Assembly (NCBI RefSeq): GCF_014925405.1
Contig: NZ_AQHJ01000035.1
Location: forward strand, 744,001 to 808,000
Reading direction: 5' to 3'
Length of the DNA stretch: 64,000 nucleotides
Origin: Pseudoalteromonas ulvae UL12
GTDB taxonomy: Bacteria; Pseudomonadota; Gammaproteobacteria; Enterobacterales; Alteromonadaceae
Shown here piece by piece: positions 34,719-44,792 of the stretch (the first letter of the stretch is position 1; each line of letters starts with the position of its first letter). Below the pieces are notes generated by a model. That model saw only the letters and a program-made list of their open reading frames with translations. It did not search any database and was not told where the DNA came from. The translations under genes were made by a program, and so were the position numbers.

Positions 34719-35488
34719 AGTCTGGCCGCTACCTGATTGTTTACTAAGAACTGTTTGAGTTCGGGAATATCAATAATATTTTTGTGAAAAACGCTTGCTG
34801 CGAGTGCACCATCTACGTTTGCTTGTTGGAATACATCAACAAAGTCTTGCATTGTGCCAGCACCACCAGAGGCAATAAGCGGCACATGACACATCTCACG
34901 GATGATATTTAATTGCTCGATATCATAGCCGTTCCTGACACCATCTTGGTTCATACAGTTCAATACTATTTCACCTGCGCCTAAATCTTGCACTCGTTTA
35001 ACCCATTCATGGGTGGTATAGCGGGTACGAGATGAGGCATTAGGATCACCGGTTAACTGATAGACCAAGTATTGGTTGGTGTCTTTATCGTAAAAGCTAT
35101 CAATGCCCACAACCACACATTGTTTACCAAATTCATCATGTAATTCTTTGATTAAATTTGGATTTGCAATGGCTGGGCTGTTAATACTTATTTTATCTGC
35201 GCCTTGCTCTAATACACGACCTGCATCGCTGACAGATTTTATACCTCCGGCGACACAAAAAGGGATATCGATGTGTCGTGCGATATTTTCAACCCATGAT
35301 AAATCTAACAATCGTTTTTCGACACTGGCGCTGATCTCATAAAAGACCAGTTCATCTGCACCAGCTTCGCTGTAGGCTTGGGCAAGTGGCAAAATATCGC
35401 CGATAATTTCGTGTTGTTTAAATTTGACCCCCTTAACGACTTGGCCATTTTTAACATCTAAACAGGGGATTATGCGTTTGGAGAGCAT
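34715..35488 (-). CDS. hisF: Imidazole glycerol phosphate synthase cyclase subunit
   Basis: A 257-residue TIM barrel that with HisH makes imidazole-glycerol phosphate and AICAR. Catalytic Asp11 lies in [18 protein letters not shown] and Asp130 in [11 protein letters not shown]. Phosphate-binding loops CVAGGIKS and LIASGGAGT are intact. The start overlaps the end of hisA by 19 nt, and the stop overlaps hisIE. Length equals the E. coli protein (258). Confidence 0.97.
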   Translation of the reverse strand: MLSKRIIPCLDVKNGQVVKGVKFKQHEIIGDILPLAQAYSEAGADELVFYEISASVEKRLLDLSWVENIARHIDIPFCVAGGIKSVSDAGRVLEQGADKISINSPAIANPNLIKELHDEFGKQCVVVGIDSFYDKDTNQYLVYQLTGDPNASSRTRYTTHEWVKRVQDLGAGEIVLNCMNQDGVRNGYDIEQLNIIREMCHVPLIASGGAGTMQDFVDVFQQANVDGALAASVFHKNIIDIPELKQFLVNNQVAARL

Positions 35489-36204
35489 GCTATGGCCTCC
35501 TCAACACTAAAAGCGTTATCTAATAAGGATTTACCTAAAATAATTCCACTTACACCGAGTGCTTTTAGTTTTGCAATATCATCAAGCGAACTGACACCGC
35601 CAGATGCTTGCACGTTAATATCGGGAAATTCATTGAGTAAATCTTGATACAAAGGGAACGAAGGCCCAGACATAGTGCCATCTTTACTGATGTCCGTGCA
35701 TAAAAATTCGTTAACACCTAACTTTTTATAAAAAGCGACCAGTTCAAATAATCCGTATTCAGCATCGTTGATCCAACCATGCGTAGCTGGAAGCCAGCCA
35801 TCATTCGTCTTGTTCACATCGAGTGCGATGACAAATTTTTCTGGGCCAAATTGGCTGATCCAAGATTTGACTATCTCGCGTTTCTCTATCGCCATCGAGC
35901 CAATCACTACTTGCTTCGCGCCGGCTGCTAGCCAAGTGCTGATGTCTGATCCGCTTCGAATGCCGCCGCCGATTTGAAAGGGTACTTTGAGCCCTTCTAA
36001 TGCTTTTTGAATGTGTTGCCATTGTTTTTTGCTCGGATCACGAGCGCCTTCTAAGTCTACTAAGTGTAATTTAGATGCGCCGCTTCCTGCGTACTCGGCT
36101 AAACGAGCACTTAGCTCAAACGGGTAAAATTGCGCAGTATCGTACTTGCCTTGGTATAGTCGAACAATTCGATTTTGTAAAACATCTAATGCTGGAATGA
36201 TCAC
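35470..36204 (-). CDS. hisA: ProFAR isomerase
   Basis: A 244-residue TIM barrel catalysing the Amadori rearrangement of ProFAR to [25 protein letters not shown] holds the catalytic base Asp7; the acid aspartate is in [12 protein letters not shown]. Phosphate loops IGGGIRS and QASGGVSS are present. ATG at 36204, 28 nt after hisH, and a 19-nt overlap with hisF downstream. It is the paralogue of HisF, told apart by the A-specific loops. Confidence 0.97.
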   Translation of the reverse strand: MIIPALDVLQNRIVRLYQGKYDTAQFYPFELSARLAEYAGSGASKLHLVDLEGARDPSKKQWQHIQKALEGLKVPFQIGGGIRSGSDISTWLAAGAKQVVIGSMAIEKREIVKSWISQFGPEKFVIALDVNKTNDGWLPATHGWINDAEYGLFELVAFYKKLGVNEFLCTDISKDGTMSGPSFPLYQDLLNEFPDINVQASGGVSSLDDIAKLKALGVSGIILGKSLLDNAFSVEEAIACSPNA

Positions 36205-36232
36205 AGTTTACGTCTCTTTTAGTTGTGGTCGC

Positions 36233-36823
36233 TTATATGCGCCATTCAATAAAATTGGTTAATAATTTAGCACCCACTTTGGCCGAACGTTCGGGGTGAA
36301 ATTGCATGCCGGCGAAATTATCTTGCGTAACAATGGCTGAAAAGCGATTGCCGTATTCGCCACTGACTAATGTTGCCTCATTGCAGCGATGAGCAAAGCT
36401 GTGAACAAAATACACTTGATCTTGATCTGACAAACCTTTTGTTAATGCATGAGGCCGTTCAACCGTTAAGCTATTCCAGCCCATATGTGGCGAGGTCAAC
36501 TTATCAGTATCAAGTAATGATACTTTGCCAGGAATTAACCCTAAGGTATCGATGTGGCCTTCCTCGGTAGATTCACATAATAGTTGCATTCCAAGGCAAA
36601 TACCCATCAGTGGCTTTTCGAATTCAGATATCGCAGCTTGCCAACCACCATCAATGAGCCGCTTCATGGCGACACTTGCATGGCCGACTCCGGGTAAAAT
36701 TGCGCGATCAAACTGGCTCAATTGTTCAGGGCGATTAATGACCTCGGTTGCACAGTTGAGTCGCTCAAATGCAAAGCGCACAGAATTGATATTGGCACAG
36801 CCAGTATTAATAATTGCTATCAT
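36233..36823 (-). CDS. hisH: Imidazole glycerol phosphate synthase glutaminase subunit
   Basis: A 196-residue class-I glutamine amidotransferase delivering ammonia to HisF. The nucleophile Cys is in [16 protein letters not shown]; the His-Glu pair is in [13 protein letters not shown]. It starts inside the hisB stop (ATGA overlap), so hisB and hisH are coupled. Its partner HisF is encoded in the same operon. Length matches E. coli HisH (196). Confidence 0.97.
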   Translation of the reverse strand: MIAIINTGCANINSVRFAFERLNCATEVINRPEQLSQFDRAILPGVGHASVAMKRLIDGGWQAAISEFEKPLMGICLGMQLLCESTEEGHIDTLGLIPGKVSLLDTDKLTSPHMGWNSLTVERPHALTKGLSDQDQVYFVHSFAHRCNEATLVSGEYGNRFSAIVTQDNFAGMQFHPERSAKVGAKLLTNFIEWRI

Positions 36824-37881
36824 AACATTCCCTTCGAGCTGGCAAGTATTTGCGTTGCATCTTTTGCGATAGCCATTCTTAACGCACGTGAAAATGCTTT
36901 AAATAACCCTTCAACTTGGTGATGGCAATTACCATCGCTGACTGACAAAATAAGGCTTAATGCTGCGTTATCGGTCAAACTTTTGAAAAAATGCTCAACC
37001 ATTTGCACATCCATATCGCCGACTTTTTCACGGCTGAAATTGGCATTAAGTACACAAGATGCACGCCCTGATAAGTCGATTTGGGCCTCTGCTTTACATT
37101 CATCCATTGGCAGGGCAAAGCCATAACGTGCAATTTGTGACTTAGTGCCAAGTGCTGCTTTAATCGCTTGGCCGAGTGCAATACCGATATCTTCCACTAA
37201 GTGATGCTCATCAATATACAGATCGCCACTGGCTTTAATATCGAGTTCAATATTGGCATGAGTACGAATTTGATCCAGCATGTGATCAAAAAAGCCTAAC
37301 CCAGTTTCAATGCAGCCTTTAGCGGGGCTGTCGAGGTTCAAAGCTAATGCTATTTGCGTTTCTTTGGTGTTTCTGACAATCGATGCGCTGCGGTTGGGGG
37401 TTAATAGGCGCGTCGTAATACTTTGCCAATCCCCTTGATATAAAATCCCTTCGCAGCCGATGTTTTCTGCCAGCCCAATATCGGTTTGGCGATCACCAAT
37501 GACAAAAGAGCGCGCTAAATCCACTTTTCCTGAGCGTAAATAATCGGTCATTAGGCCTGTTTTTGGCTTGCGACATTGGCAGTTATCTTCAGTAAAGTGT
37601 GGGCAAATAAGCACGTCTTCAAATTGCACGCCTTGGCTTGTAAAAATATCCATCATATGGTTTTGCGCCACAAGATAATCGTCTTCAGGGAACGACGTTG
37701 TTCCTAAGCCATCTTGGTTAGACACTATCACTAAGCGGTAACCGGCTGCTTGTAATTGTAATAGAGCAGGGATGACACCGGGCTCTAATTTTACTTTGGC
37801 GACACTATCGACTTGTTTATCTTCAATGGGTTCAAATATTAAGGTGCCATCTCGGTCAATAAATAAATATGGAAAACTCAT
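36820..37881 (-). CDS. hisB: Bifunctional histidinol-phosphatase / imidazoleglycerol-phosphate dehydratase
   Basis: A 353-residue fusion. The N-terminal HAD phosphatase has [12 protein letters not shown], and its zinc loop is [14 protein letters not shown]. The C-terminal dehydratase (from about residue 165) has the metal-site motifs [30 protein letters not shown] and their repeat. The ATG at 37881 (MSFPYLF) is taken because it falls 11 nt after the hisC stop with GAGA upstream. The longer frame to 37920 would overlap hisC. E. coli HisB has 355 residues. This N-phosphatase fusion is typical of enterics and their relatives. Confidence 0.96.
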   Translation of the reverse strand: MSFPYLFIDRDGTLIFEPIEDKQVDSVAKVKLEPGVIPALLQLQAAGYRLVIVSNQDGLGTTSFPEDDYLVAQNHMMDIFTSQGVQFEDVLICPHFTEDNCQCRKPKTGLMTDYLRSGKVDLARSFVIGDRQTDIGLAENIGCEGILYQGDWQSITTRLLTPNRSASIVRNTKETQIALALNLDSPAKGCIETGLGFFDHMLDQIRTHANIELDIKASGDLYIDEHHLVEDIGIALGQAIKAALGTKSQIARYGFALPMDECKAEAQIDLSGRASCVLNANFSREKVGDMDVQMVEHFFKSLTDNAALSLILSVSDGNCHHQVEGLFKAFSRALRMAIAKDATQILASSKGML

Positions 37882-37892
37882 TACTACGTCTC

Positions 37893-38957
37893 TTATTGTT
37901 GATTGATGGCATCTAGCCAAATAGTGACTTGGTTTAGTTCGGCTTGACTGCCAATACTGATCCTTAACCAGTCGTCTTGGCCAAACAAAGTGAATGGGCG
38001 CATGATTAAACCCATTTCTTGAGCAATGGATAGAACACTGCGTTTAGCTAATTTCACTGTGACAAAATTACCTTCGCCAGATAACACTCGTTCAATAGCC
38101 CTTGATTGTTGGCAACGTGATACGAGGTCTTGCTTGAGCTGATTGAGCTCACTTACTTGCTCACGCATGGTGTTGATTGCTTGTGGTTGTAATGCCTGCT
38201 CAGCAATGTTTGCCACTACGCTTGATACTGGGTAAGGAGCAATGACTTTGCGAATAGGGGCTAGTATTTCTGGACGACTCAAGGTGAATCCACAGCGCAG
38301 ACCTGCCAGCGCAAACGCTTTTGATAAGGTTCTTAATACAATGACATTAGACAGTTCATCGATAAGGCTGACGGCACTTTGCTCAGGGCAAAATTCAATG
38401 TAGGCTTCATCAACCACTAACAATGTTTTTGAGCCTAATTGCGCGCTGATTGCTTTGATGCGCTCGATTGATACCATTTCGCCTGTTGGATTGTTAGGGT
38501 TACAAATGAACACCAATTTACTTGAGCCAATTTCTTTAACCAGTGCCGCAACCGAACCGGTTTGTAGCTCTAGTTGAGTCAGCGCATTTATTTTCACATC
38601 ATGGCTGTCTGCGGTGACTTTATACATTCCATATGTGGGTAAGAATATTGTGATGCTGTCTTGTTTCGGTTGGCAAAATGTACGAATTAATAATTCAATC
38701 CCTTCATCAGCTCCGCGGGTCATTAACACGTTCTGTGTTGAGAGCTGTGCATAATCAGCATAGCCTTGGATCACAGCCTCAGGCTGTGGCTCTGGGTAGC
38801 GATTTAGAGAATCCAGAGACAGATTGATTGTGCGTGAAAAAGGACTCTCATTGGCATTTAACCACGTGGTACCAGTTATTTTTTCACTTTTAGCTGAGCT
38901 ATACGCTTTTAAATTGGCAATATTGTCTGGCAATAATTGTTCAATCATATTATTCAT
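37893..38957 (-). CDS. hisC: Histidinol-phosphate aminotransferase
   Basis: A 354-residue fold-type I PLP aminotransferase. [13 protein letters not shown] binds the cofactor, [13 protein letters not shown] holds the PLP-pyridine Asp, and the Schiff-base lysine is in [17 protein letters not shown]. The ATG at 38957 has GGAGAG 8 nt upstream and overlaps the hisD end by 8 nt; an in-frame ATG three codons later is less well placed. It converts imidazole-acetol phosphate to histidinol phosphate using glutamate. Confidence 0.96.
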   Translation of the reverse strand: MNNMIEQLLPDNIANLKAYSSAKSEKITGTTWLNANESPFSRTINLSLDSLNRYPEPQPEAVIQGYADYAQLSTQNVLMTRGADEGIELLIRTFCQPKQDSITIFLPTYGMYKVTADSHDVKINALTQLELQTGSVAALVKEIGSSKLVFICNPNNPTGEMVSIERIKAISAQLGSKTLLVVDEAYIEFCPEQSAVSLIDELSNVIVLRTLSKAFALAGLRCGFTLSRPEILAPIRKVIAPYPVSSVVANIAEQALQPQAINTMREQVSELNQLKQDLVSRCQQSRAIERVLSGEGNFVTVKLAKRSVLSIAQEMGLIMRPFTLFGQDDWLRISIGSQAELNQVTIWLDAINQQ

Positions 38958-40248
38958 TATTTAATCTCTCCAACCGAATGCTAACAGCACGCGCATGAGC
39001 GTCTAACCCTTCAGCTTCTGCAAGTGGCAAAATAGCGTTTGATAATGTTTTTAGTCCAGTTTTACTGATTGTTTGTACGGTGTAAGTACGATAAAAGTCT
39101 AATAAGTTCAAACTTGAATAGACTTGACTATAGCCGTAAGTGGGTAAAACATGGTTTGTTCCCGACGCATAATCACCCGCCGATTCAGGGGTATAATCAC
39201 CCACAAACACTGAGCCTGCATTTTTAACTAATGCTACATACCGAGCGGCATCGTCAATTTGTAAAATAAGGTGTTCAGGACCATATTTCGCCGAGACCTC
39301 GAATGCTTGTTCAATAGAGTCCACTAATATAAACGCCGAATTGGCTAATGCAGCTTTGGCTGTATCGGCACGGGTCAAGCGTGTGAGTTGCTCTTCAATT
39401 GCTTGCTCTGTTTGCGCGATGATCTTGGCACAATTGCACAGTAAGATAACTTGCGAGTCAGCACCGTGTTCGGCCTGTGATAACAAATCAGCAGCAATAA
39501 ACTGTGCATCAGCACGTTCATCAGCAATCACTAACACTTCTGAAGGTCCTGCTGGCATATCTATCGCAAGCCCTGGCACTTGCTGCGATACCAGTTGTTT
39601 GGCCATAGTGACAAAGCTATTGCCGGGTCCGAAAATTTTATACACCTTTGGTACGGTTTCAGTGCCATAAGCCATGGCTGCAATCGCGCCTGCGCCACCA
39701 GCTTCAATGATGGTCTCAATGCCGCATAAGTTAGCTGCATATAAGATAGCAGGGCTGATCGGCGTTTGGCCTTTTACTGGTGTGGCTAAAACAACCGTAG
39801 TTGCACCACTTAACTGCGCAAGGACACCTTGCATTAACACTGAGGAAGGCAAGGGAGCGCTTCCTCCTGGTACATAAATGCCCACTGCATCAATCGCTTG
39901 GTATTTCAATTCGCAGATGACACCTGGTGTTGTTTCAAGCTTAATATCTGTTGGCTGCTGCGCAGTGTGAAACGCTAAAATGTTGGCATAAGCTTGCTCG
40001 ATTGCTGACTTTAATTGTGCAGACAGCAGTGAGCCCGATTGCTTGATTTCATCGACAGGGACTTGCAAACGAGCACTATCACGTTGATCAAATTGCGCTG
40101 CAAGTTCGCGTAAAGCTTGATCGCCATTTTCCTTTACACGGGTAATAATCTGTTGGGTTGCATCCAGAATTACCTCTGATTGGCTTACAGCAGGGCGCGT
40201 TAATAACGCCGCTTGCTCAGTTAAAGACACCTCATTCCACAGTATCAT
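38950..40248 (-). CDS. hisD: Histidinol dehydrogenase
   Basis: A 432-residue zinc enzyme doing the last two oxidations, histidinol to histidine, with NAD+. PGGSAPLPSSVLM and GPGNSFVTMAKQ are NAD/backbone motifs. DMPAGPSEVLVIAD, LLSQAEHGADSQVIL (zinc Gln/His) and GPEHLILQI complete the signature. Starts 5 nt after hisG stop. Length near E. coli HisD (434). Confidence 0.97.
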   Translation of the reverse strand: MILWNEVSLTEQAALLTRPAVSQSEVILDATQQIITRVKENGDQALRELAAQFDQRDSARLQVPVDEIKQSGSLLSAQLKSAIEQAYANILAFHTAQQPTDIKLETTPGVICELKYQAIDAVGIYVPGGSAPLPSSVLMQGVLAQLSGATTVVLATPVKGQTPISPAILYAANLCGIETIIEAGGAGAIAAMAYGTETVPKVYKIFGPGNSFVTMAKQLVSQQVPGLAIDMPAGPSEVLVIADERADAQFIAADLLSQAEHGADSQVILLCNCAKIIAQTEQAIEEQLTRLTRADTAKAALANSAFILVDSIEQAFEVSAKYGPEHLILQIDDAARYVALVKNAGSVFVGDYTPESAGDYASGTNHVLPTYGYSQVYSSLNLLDFYRTYTVQTISKTGLKTLSNAILPLAEAEGLDAHARAVSIRLERLNNE

Positions 40249-40253
40249 GGGTC

Positions 40254-41153
40254 TTACTCCATCATTTTTTCAATTGGCATCACTAAAATGGAGCTAGCAC
40301 CTAACGTTTTAAGTGATTCCATTGTTTCCCAAAAGAGTGTTTCTGAGCTGACCATGTGCAGCGCAACTAACTCTTCAGAGCCCGCTAAGGCTAAAACGGT
40401 TGGTTGGCCAGTGCCTGGCAGTAATGCACATATTTCATCTAATCGGGCTTTTGGCGCGTGTAACATGATGTACTTACTTTCTTTCGCTTGTTTAACACCA
40501 CGTAAGCGAGGCAGGAGTTTATTAATGAGGGATAATTTGGCATCGTCTTGTAAAGCTGGATTTTGAATTAAGCATGCGTTTGATTCTAAAATTGTTTCGC
40601 CTTGCATTAAACCATTCGCTTCGAGGGTTGCGCCAGTGGAGACAAGATCACAAATTGCATCTGCCAATCCTGCACGCGGCGCTACTTCAACTGAACCGGT
40701 TAACATGACGACACTGGCTTTAATATTTTCACGGGCTAAATATTGCGACAGTATTTCAGGGTAAGTCGTGGCAATACGCTTTCCTTCGAACCATTGCTTT
40801 GATTGCGCGCCAAGTTCTTGTGGCCAAGCAAGTGCCAGACGGCAATAACCGAAATCTAACTTAGCAAGTTTGTTGACGTCACTGGGTAAAGATTGGCGAG
40901 CTCGCTCTGCTTGAGCTTCGACTAATACGTTTTCACCCACAATGCCTAAATCACACACCCCGTCCATGACTAAACCTGGGATATCGTCATCACGAACTCG
41001 GAGTACATCGATTGGCATATTGGTTGCGTGTGCAATGAGGCGTTGCTCTCGTAACTCAAGTTTAACACCGAGCTGTTTGAGGAGATCTTGGCAATCTTTT
41101 GATAAACGGCCGGATTTTTGTATTGCGATGCGTAAGCGTGTTGAATCTGTCAT
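40254..41153 (-). CDS. hisG: ATP phosphoribosyltransferase, long form
   Basis: The committed step of histidine synthesis: ATP plus PRPP to phosphoribosyl-ATP. At 299 residues it is the long, HisZ-independent form with its own C-terminal ACT-like regulatory domain (about 225-295: [21 protein letters not shown]), which binds histidine for feedback inhibition. [14 protein letters not shown] opens the catalytic part; the PRPP loop is in [19 protein letters not shown]. First structural gene after the attenuator. Confidence 0.97.
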   Translation of the reverse strand: MTDSTRLRIAIQKSGRLSKDCQDLLKQLGVKLELREQRLIAHATNMPIDVLRVRDDDIPGLVMDGVCDLGIVGENVLVEAQAERARQSLPSDVNKLAKLDFGYCRLALAWPQELGAQSKQWFEGKRIATTYPEILSQYLARENIKASVVMLTGSVEVAPRAGLADAICDLVSTGATLEANGLMQGETILESNACLIQNPALQDDAKLSLINKLLPRLRGVKQAKESKYIMLHAPKARLDEICALLPGTGQPTVLALAGSEELVALHMVSSETLFWETMESLKTLGASSILVMPIEKMME

Positions 41154-41178
41154 TTTCTCATTTCCTAATTAGTAAAAC

Positions 41179-41205
41179 TAAAAACCCCGAGGGGAAACCT
41201 CGGGG
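41179..41205 (-). terminator. his operon attenuator terminator
   Basis: On the minus strand CCCCGAGG / CCTCGGGG (loop TTTCC), followed by TTTTT, 26 nt before hisG. Upstream, the leader end GGAATAGCC can pair with GGTTATTCC, and CGCTG with CAGCG, giving the competing hairpins of a ribosome-controlled attenuator. Confidence 0.9.
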
Positions 41206-41279
41206 CGAAATGATTTGGTTTTTACAAGTCGCTGGAGGTTCCTTTTAAGGAATAACCCCTCAGCGAAAGACCTGAAAGG

Positions 41280-41330
41280 CTATTCCGATGAATGATGGTG
41301 ATGATGAATAGTGTTCAGGTTGAAAGTCAT
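41280..41330 (-). CDS. hisL: his operon leader peptide, 16 aa
   Basis: A 16-codon frame MTFNLNTIHHHHHSSE ending in TAG, about 125 nt before hisG. Five consecutive histidine codons make it a classical hisL; E. coli has seven in a row. AAGAG lies just upstream as ribosome site. The stop codon region (GGAATAG) is itself part of the first RNA hairpin arm, so ribosome position decides folding. Confidence 0.93.
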   Translation of the reverse strand: MTFNLNTIHHHHHSSE

Positions 41331-41491
41331 TGTATCTACTCTTGTTAATAAATGTTTAAGTATTGTTTACTTGCTATATAGAAAACCATGATTTTCTTCC
41401 CTATGCAATATAAAAATACGTACTTTAAAGAATATGTTATAACTGTCGATAATATAGTTAAGGTACAAATTGCGTATTAAGGAGTGTGTTT

Positions 41492-41707
41492 ATGGATGCT
41501 ATTTTACCTTTTTTGCCCAGAATCGCTTACGTGACGCCACTCGAACGTCGCTCGATTATCGTCGCGGGTGTGCAAGATGCAAAAATTAGAAAACTGTCAA
41601 AAGAACTAAAACAGTTGGACTTAAAAAAGAAAGAACTAACTGATGATAAAAGCGAAATTGAGCAAGAGGATGATGAAAAGGGCAGTCAGCTAGATACGTG
41701 GGCATAA
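41492..41707 (+). CDS. Small hypothetical coiled-coil protein, 71 aa
   Basis: A 71-residue protein with a short N-terminal part (MDAILPFLPRIAYVTPLERR) and a charged Lys/Glu/Asp helix (KLSKELKQLDLKKKELTDDK) likely to coil. The ATG at 41492 follows a strong TAAGGAG at 7 nt, so translation is well supported; an upstream GTG at 41486 is not needed. Not recognised. It lies divergent from the his leader and 73 nt before yoaA, possibly in the same transcript. Confidence 0.65.
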   Translation: MDAILPFLPRIAYVTPLERRSIIVAGVQDAKIRKLSKELKQLDLKKKELTDDKSEIEQEDDEKGSQLDTWA

Positions 41708-41780
41708 TCGATTTTGAGCTGGTTATCTCGAACAGAGTCACGTACTATCGCGTTTTCATAAGATCTAACTTATCTTTTTA

Positions 41781-43694
41781 ATGGCGAATTTAACCGATAT
41801 ATTCAGTGCATCTGGCCCGATGGCATTGCAAATCAAAGGGTACCAACCTCGCCAAGCGCAAATTGATATGGCGATGGCTGTTGAGAAGGCGATATTAAAA
41901 CAGCATCAATTGGTTGTCGAAGCAGGAACGGGAACAGGTAAAACTTTTGCGTATCTTGCGCCTGCATTATTGAGTGACAAAAAAGTCATTATTTCGACCG
42001 GTTCAAAAGCGTTACAAGAACAACTTTATCACCGTGATCTGCCCAAATTATTAAACGTCCTGACCAAAGGCAAAAAGACGGCATTATTAAAAGGGCGGGC
42101 AAATTACTTATGCCCTCATCGACTCAATCAACATGTGAGTCATGTGCCCACAGATGACAATGATATCATGCATGAATTAGCCATGGTGGCTAAATTTGCA
42201 ACCGAAACTCAATCCGGTGACATGGCTGATTGCATTGGCATTGAAGAAGATGCCAAAGTGCTGCCATATGTCACGTCAACGGCCGAAAATTGTTTAGGCA
42301 AAGAATGTCCTGAATACGAAAATTGTTATATCAAAAAAGCGAGATTAAAAGCCATTGATGCGGAGTTAGTGGTGGTTAATCATCATTTATTTTTTGCTGA
42401 CATGGCAGTTAAAGAGGGGGGCTTTGGTGAACTCATTCCAACAGCGGATGCCTATATTTTTGACGAAGCCCATCAATTATCTGAGATTGCGAGCCAATAC
42501 TTTGGCCAGACTGTCAGTACCAAGTCTTTGTTTGACCTAATTAAAGATTTACGTTTATTGTATCGGACTGAACTGTTTGACATGATCCAACTTGGCAAAG
42601 CGCTTGATAAATTAGAGTCGAGTGTCGCCGATTTTAGACTCCAATTTCCAATCGATAGCATTCGAGGCGATTGGCGTGAAGCAATAAAAAACCCCAATAT
42701 TACTCGGGCAGTCGAACGGATAGTCAATGATATTACTTTTTTATATCAAGTGACTAAGTTAGCCCTAGAGCGAACTGACTCCATTAATCACTTATTCGAT
42801 CGTTGTGTCAGTTTACGTAATTTGCTAGAAACCATGTTTGATACAAAAGAAGTCGGCTTTAGTTATTGGTATGAAACAACGCGGCGCAATGTTAGCTTTC
42901 ATGTCACTCCGCTTAACATATCTGAAAAATTCGCTCAGTTAATTGAAAACTCAAATGCGGGTTGGATTTTTACGTCTGCCACTTTGTCAGTCAGTGGTGA
43001 GCTGCATCACTTTAATCAAGCATTAGGGTTAACACCTGTTGAGAGTTTTATCGTTGAGAGCCCTTTTGATTACGCGAATCAAGCACTGCTGTGTTTGCCG
43101 CGTTACTTACCTGAAGCTAATTCGCCTGAAATGGCTCATGCTTTGGTGAAGGTGTCGCTTGCGATGATCAATGCTGCCAAAGGGCGCTGTTTTGTTTTAT
43201 TTACCAGCTATCGTGTGATGAATTTGGTTGCCCAAGGGTTGAGTTCTTTGGTTGAGTACCCGATATTTGTACAAGGACAAACGTCAAAACGTATTTTGTT
43301 AGAAAAATATCAACGCCATGGTAATGCCGTTTTACTGGGGACAGCTTCATTCTGGGAAGGCGTCGATGTGCGTGGCAGTAGCCTAAGTTGTGTTATTATT
43401 GATAAACTGCCGTTTGTCGCACCAGATGATCCTTTATTGCAAGCGAAAATGCGAGACTGTAAAGCGCAAGGTGGTGAGCCGTTTTCACACATTCAGCTTC
43501 CACAAGCGGTGATCACTTTAAAACAAGGCGTCGGTCGCTTAATTCGCGATCAGCAAGACAAAGGCGTATTGGTCATTTGCGATAATCGTTTAGTGACTAA
43601 GCAGTATGGTGGTTTATTTTTAGCAAGTTTGCCACCGATGAGCAGAACTCGGGATTTAGACAAAGCCGCACAATTTTTAACATTAATAGAGTAA
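41781..43694 (+). CDS. yoaA: ATP-dependent helicase, DinG/XPD family (YoaA)
   Basis: A 637-residue iron-sulfur superfamily 2 helicase. Walker A VEAGTGTGKTFAYLAPALL, Walker B box DEAH in YIFDEAHQLSE, and helicase C motifs GTASFWEGVDVRG and QGVGRLIRDQQD are present. The Fe-S cysteines are in ANYLCPHR, ENCLGKECPEYENC. In E. coli YoaA works with the clamp-loader subunit HolC (chi) in repair of damaged forks. E. coli YoaA has 636 residues. The following tsaB begins 1 nt after the stop, the conserved yoaA-tsaB linkage. Confidence 0.95.
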   Translation: MANLTDIFSASGPMALQIKGYQPRQAQIDMAMAVEKAILKQHQLVVEAGTGTGKTFAYLAPALLSDKKVIISTGSKALQEQLYHRDLPKLLNVLTKGKKTALLKGRANYLCPHRLNQHVSHVPTDDNDIMHELAMVAKFATETQSGDMADCIGIEEDAKVLPYVTSTAENCLGKECPEYENCYIKKARLKAIDAELVVVNHHLFFADMAVKEGGFGELIPTADAYIFDEAHQLSEIASQYFGQTVSTKSLFDLIKDLRLLYRTELFDMIQLGKALDKLESSVADFRLQFPIDSIRGDWREAIKNPNITRAVERIVNDITFLYQVTKLALERTDSINHLFDRCVSLRNLLETMFDTKEVGFSYWYETTRRNVSFHVTPLNISEKFAQLIENSNAGWIFTSATLSVSGELHHFNQALGLTPVESFIVESPFDYANQALLCLPRYLPEANSPEMAHALVKVSLAMINAAKGRCFVLFTSYRVMNLVAQGLSSLVEYPIFVQGQTSKRILLEKYQRHGNAVLLGTASFWEGVDVRGSSLSCVIIDKLPFVAPDDPLLQAKMRDCKAQGGEPFSHIQLPQAVITLKQGVGRLIRDQQDKGVLVICDNRLVTKQYGGLFLASLPPMSRTRDLDKAAQFLTLIE

Positions 43695-43695
43695 T

Positions 43696-44379
43696 ATGAG
43701 CCAAAATATTTTAGCGTTTGACGCATCCACCGAAGCCTTATCTGTTGCCGTTCAAGGCGAAAAGATGATTGTTCATTTCGAAGAATGCCCTCAGCAGCAT
43801 AGTCAAAAAATTCTGCCCACCATTAAAGCAACATTGTCGCAAGCGGGTTTAAGTTTGCACGATATTGATGTGATTGCATTTGGCCGTGGCCCAGGCAGCT
43901 TTACGGGGGTACGCATTGGTGTGTCAATTGCACAAGGGCTTGCCTATTCAGCGAACATTCCTGTTGTTGGTATTTCAACCATGCAAGTGATGGCACAACA
44001 AGCGCTCGAAAAACATGCTGTTGATAATGTTTTTGTCGCGATTGATGCCCGCATGTCAGAAATATACTTTGCCCATTATAAACGCGATGAACATGGTCAA
44101 GCAGCGCTTGTGGATGACGAAAGGGTGCTTAAGCCAAATGAGCTTGTACTTTCTGAAGTAACAGGCATTGCTGTGGGGACTGGCTGGCAAGCCTACCCAG
44201 AGGTAATTACGAGTCAATTGATTACTTTTGACGAGCAAATTTTACTGCCCAATAGTCAGTATATGCTTGCTTTAGCTCACACTCAGTTTGAACAAGGTAG
44301 GGTGACATCTGCTGAAGAAGCCCAACCTGTTTATGTGCGCGATACCGTAACATGGAAGAAATTACCTGGTCGAGAGTAA
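43696..44379 (+). CDS. tsaB: tRNA threonylcarbamoyladenosine biosynthesis protein TsaB
   Basis: A 227-residue ASKHA-fold protein, the scaffold partner of TsaD (and TsaE) in t6A37 modification of ANN-decoding tRNAs. LAFDASTEALSVAV, the near-universal GRGPGSFTGVRIGVS motif and GISTMQVMAQQA are clear. It lacks the metal histidines of TsaD, as expected of the inactive paralogue. The gene is tightly coupled behind yoaA. Confidence 0.96.
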   Translation: MSQNILAFDASTEALSVAVQGEKMIVHFEECPQQHSQKILPTIKATLSQAGLSLHDIDVIAFGRGPGSFTGVRIGVSIAQGLAYSANIPVVGISTMQVMAQQALEKHAVDNVFVAIDARMSEIYFAHYKRDEHGQAALVDDERVLKPNELVLSEVTGIAVGTGWQAYPEVITSQLITFDEQILLPNSQYMLALAHTQFEQGRVTSAEEAQPVYVRDTVTWKKLPGRE

Positions 44380-44454
44380 TTAATCTTTTGTGGTGTACAA
44401 GGTTTGATTGTGATTTATACTCAAACAGTCGCCTACTTTCTTTGAGGAAACAAA

Positions 44455-44763
44455 GTGAGTTTGATTGTAAATTCAAATATTGATTCAGTTCGATTATATC
44501 AGCCGTCACCCAAAAAAGTGCAGGCTGAGCCGCAATCACGACTGCTACACAGCACAGCGGCAGAGCGCCCAAGTTACATTAAATCTGACTCAGATACACT
44601 CTTAGACTTAGCCAAGAAAAACCCATTTAATGAGCCACAATCAACTATTTATGATCAACCTAATCAAAAGATGAATGCCGCGATTAGTCTTTATAAAACG
44701 TTTGCTAATTTGGAACGTAGAGAAGAGATTGAGCAATTGGTGGGCGTTGATATATATGCATAA
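44455..44763 (+). CDS. Hypothetical protein, 102 aa
   Basis: A 102-residue soluble protein, starting at GTG 44455 with an excellent GAGGAAA ribosome site. The N-terminal half is polar and probably disordered (RLYQPSPKKVQAEPQSRLLH). The C-terminal part (about 70-100: MNAAISLYKTFANLERREEI, then EQLVGVDIYA) looks like a short helical motif. No domain recognised. It is on the tsaB strand, 75 nt downstream, and ends on a hairpin. Confidence 0.7.
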   Translation: MSLIVNSNIDSVRLYQPSPKKVQAEPQSRLLHSTAAERPSYIKSDSDTLLDLAKKNPFNEPQSTIYDQPNQKMNAAISLYKTFANLERREEIEQLVGVDIYA

Positions 44764-44767
44764 AGTA

Positions 44768-44787
44768 GAGGAGGGAACTCCCTCCTC
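44768..44787. terminator. Hairpin between hypothetical gene and alkaline phosphatase
   Basis: A 9-bp GC-rich stem GAGGAGGGA / TCCCTCCTC separated by AC, 5 nt after the 44763 stop. The T-tract is poor, so it is a probable bidirectional terminator. Confidence 0.6.
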
Positions 44788-44792
44788 ATTAT

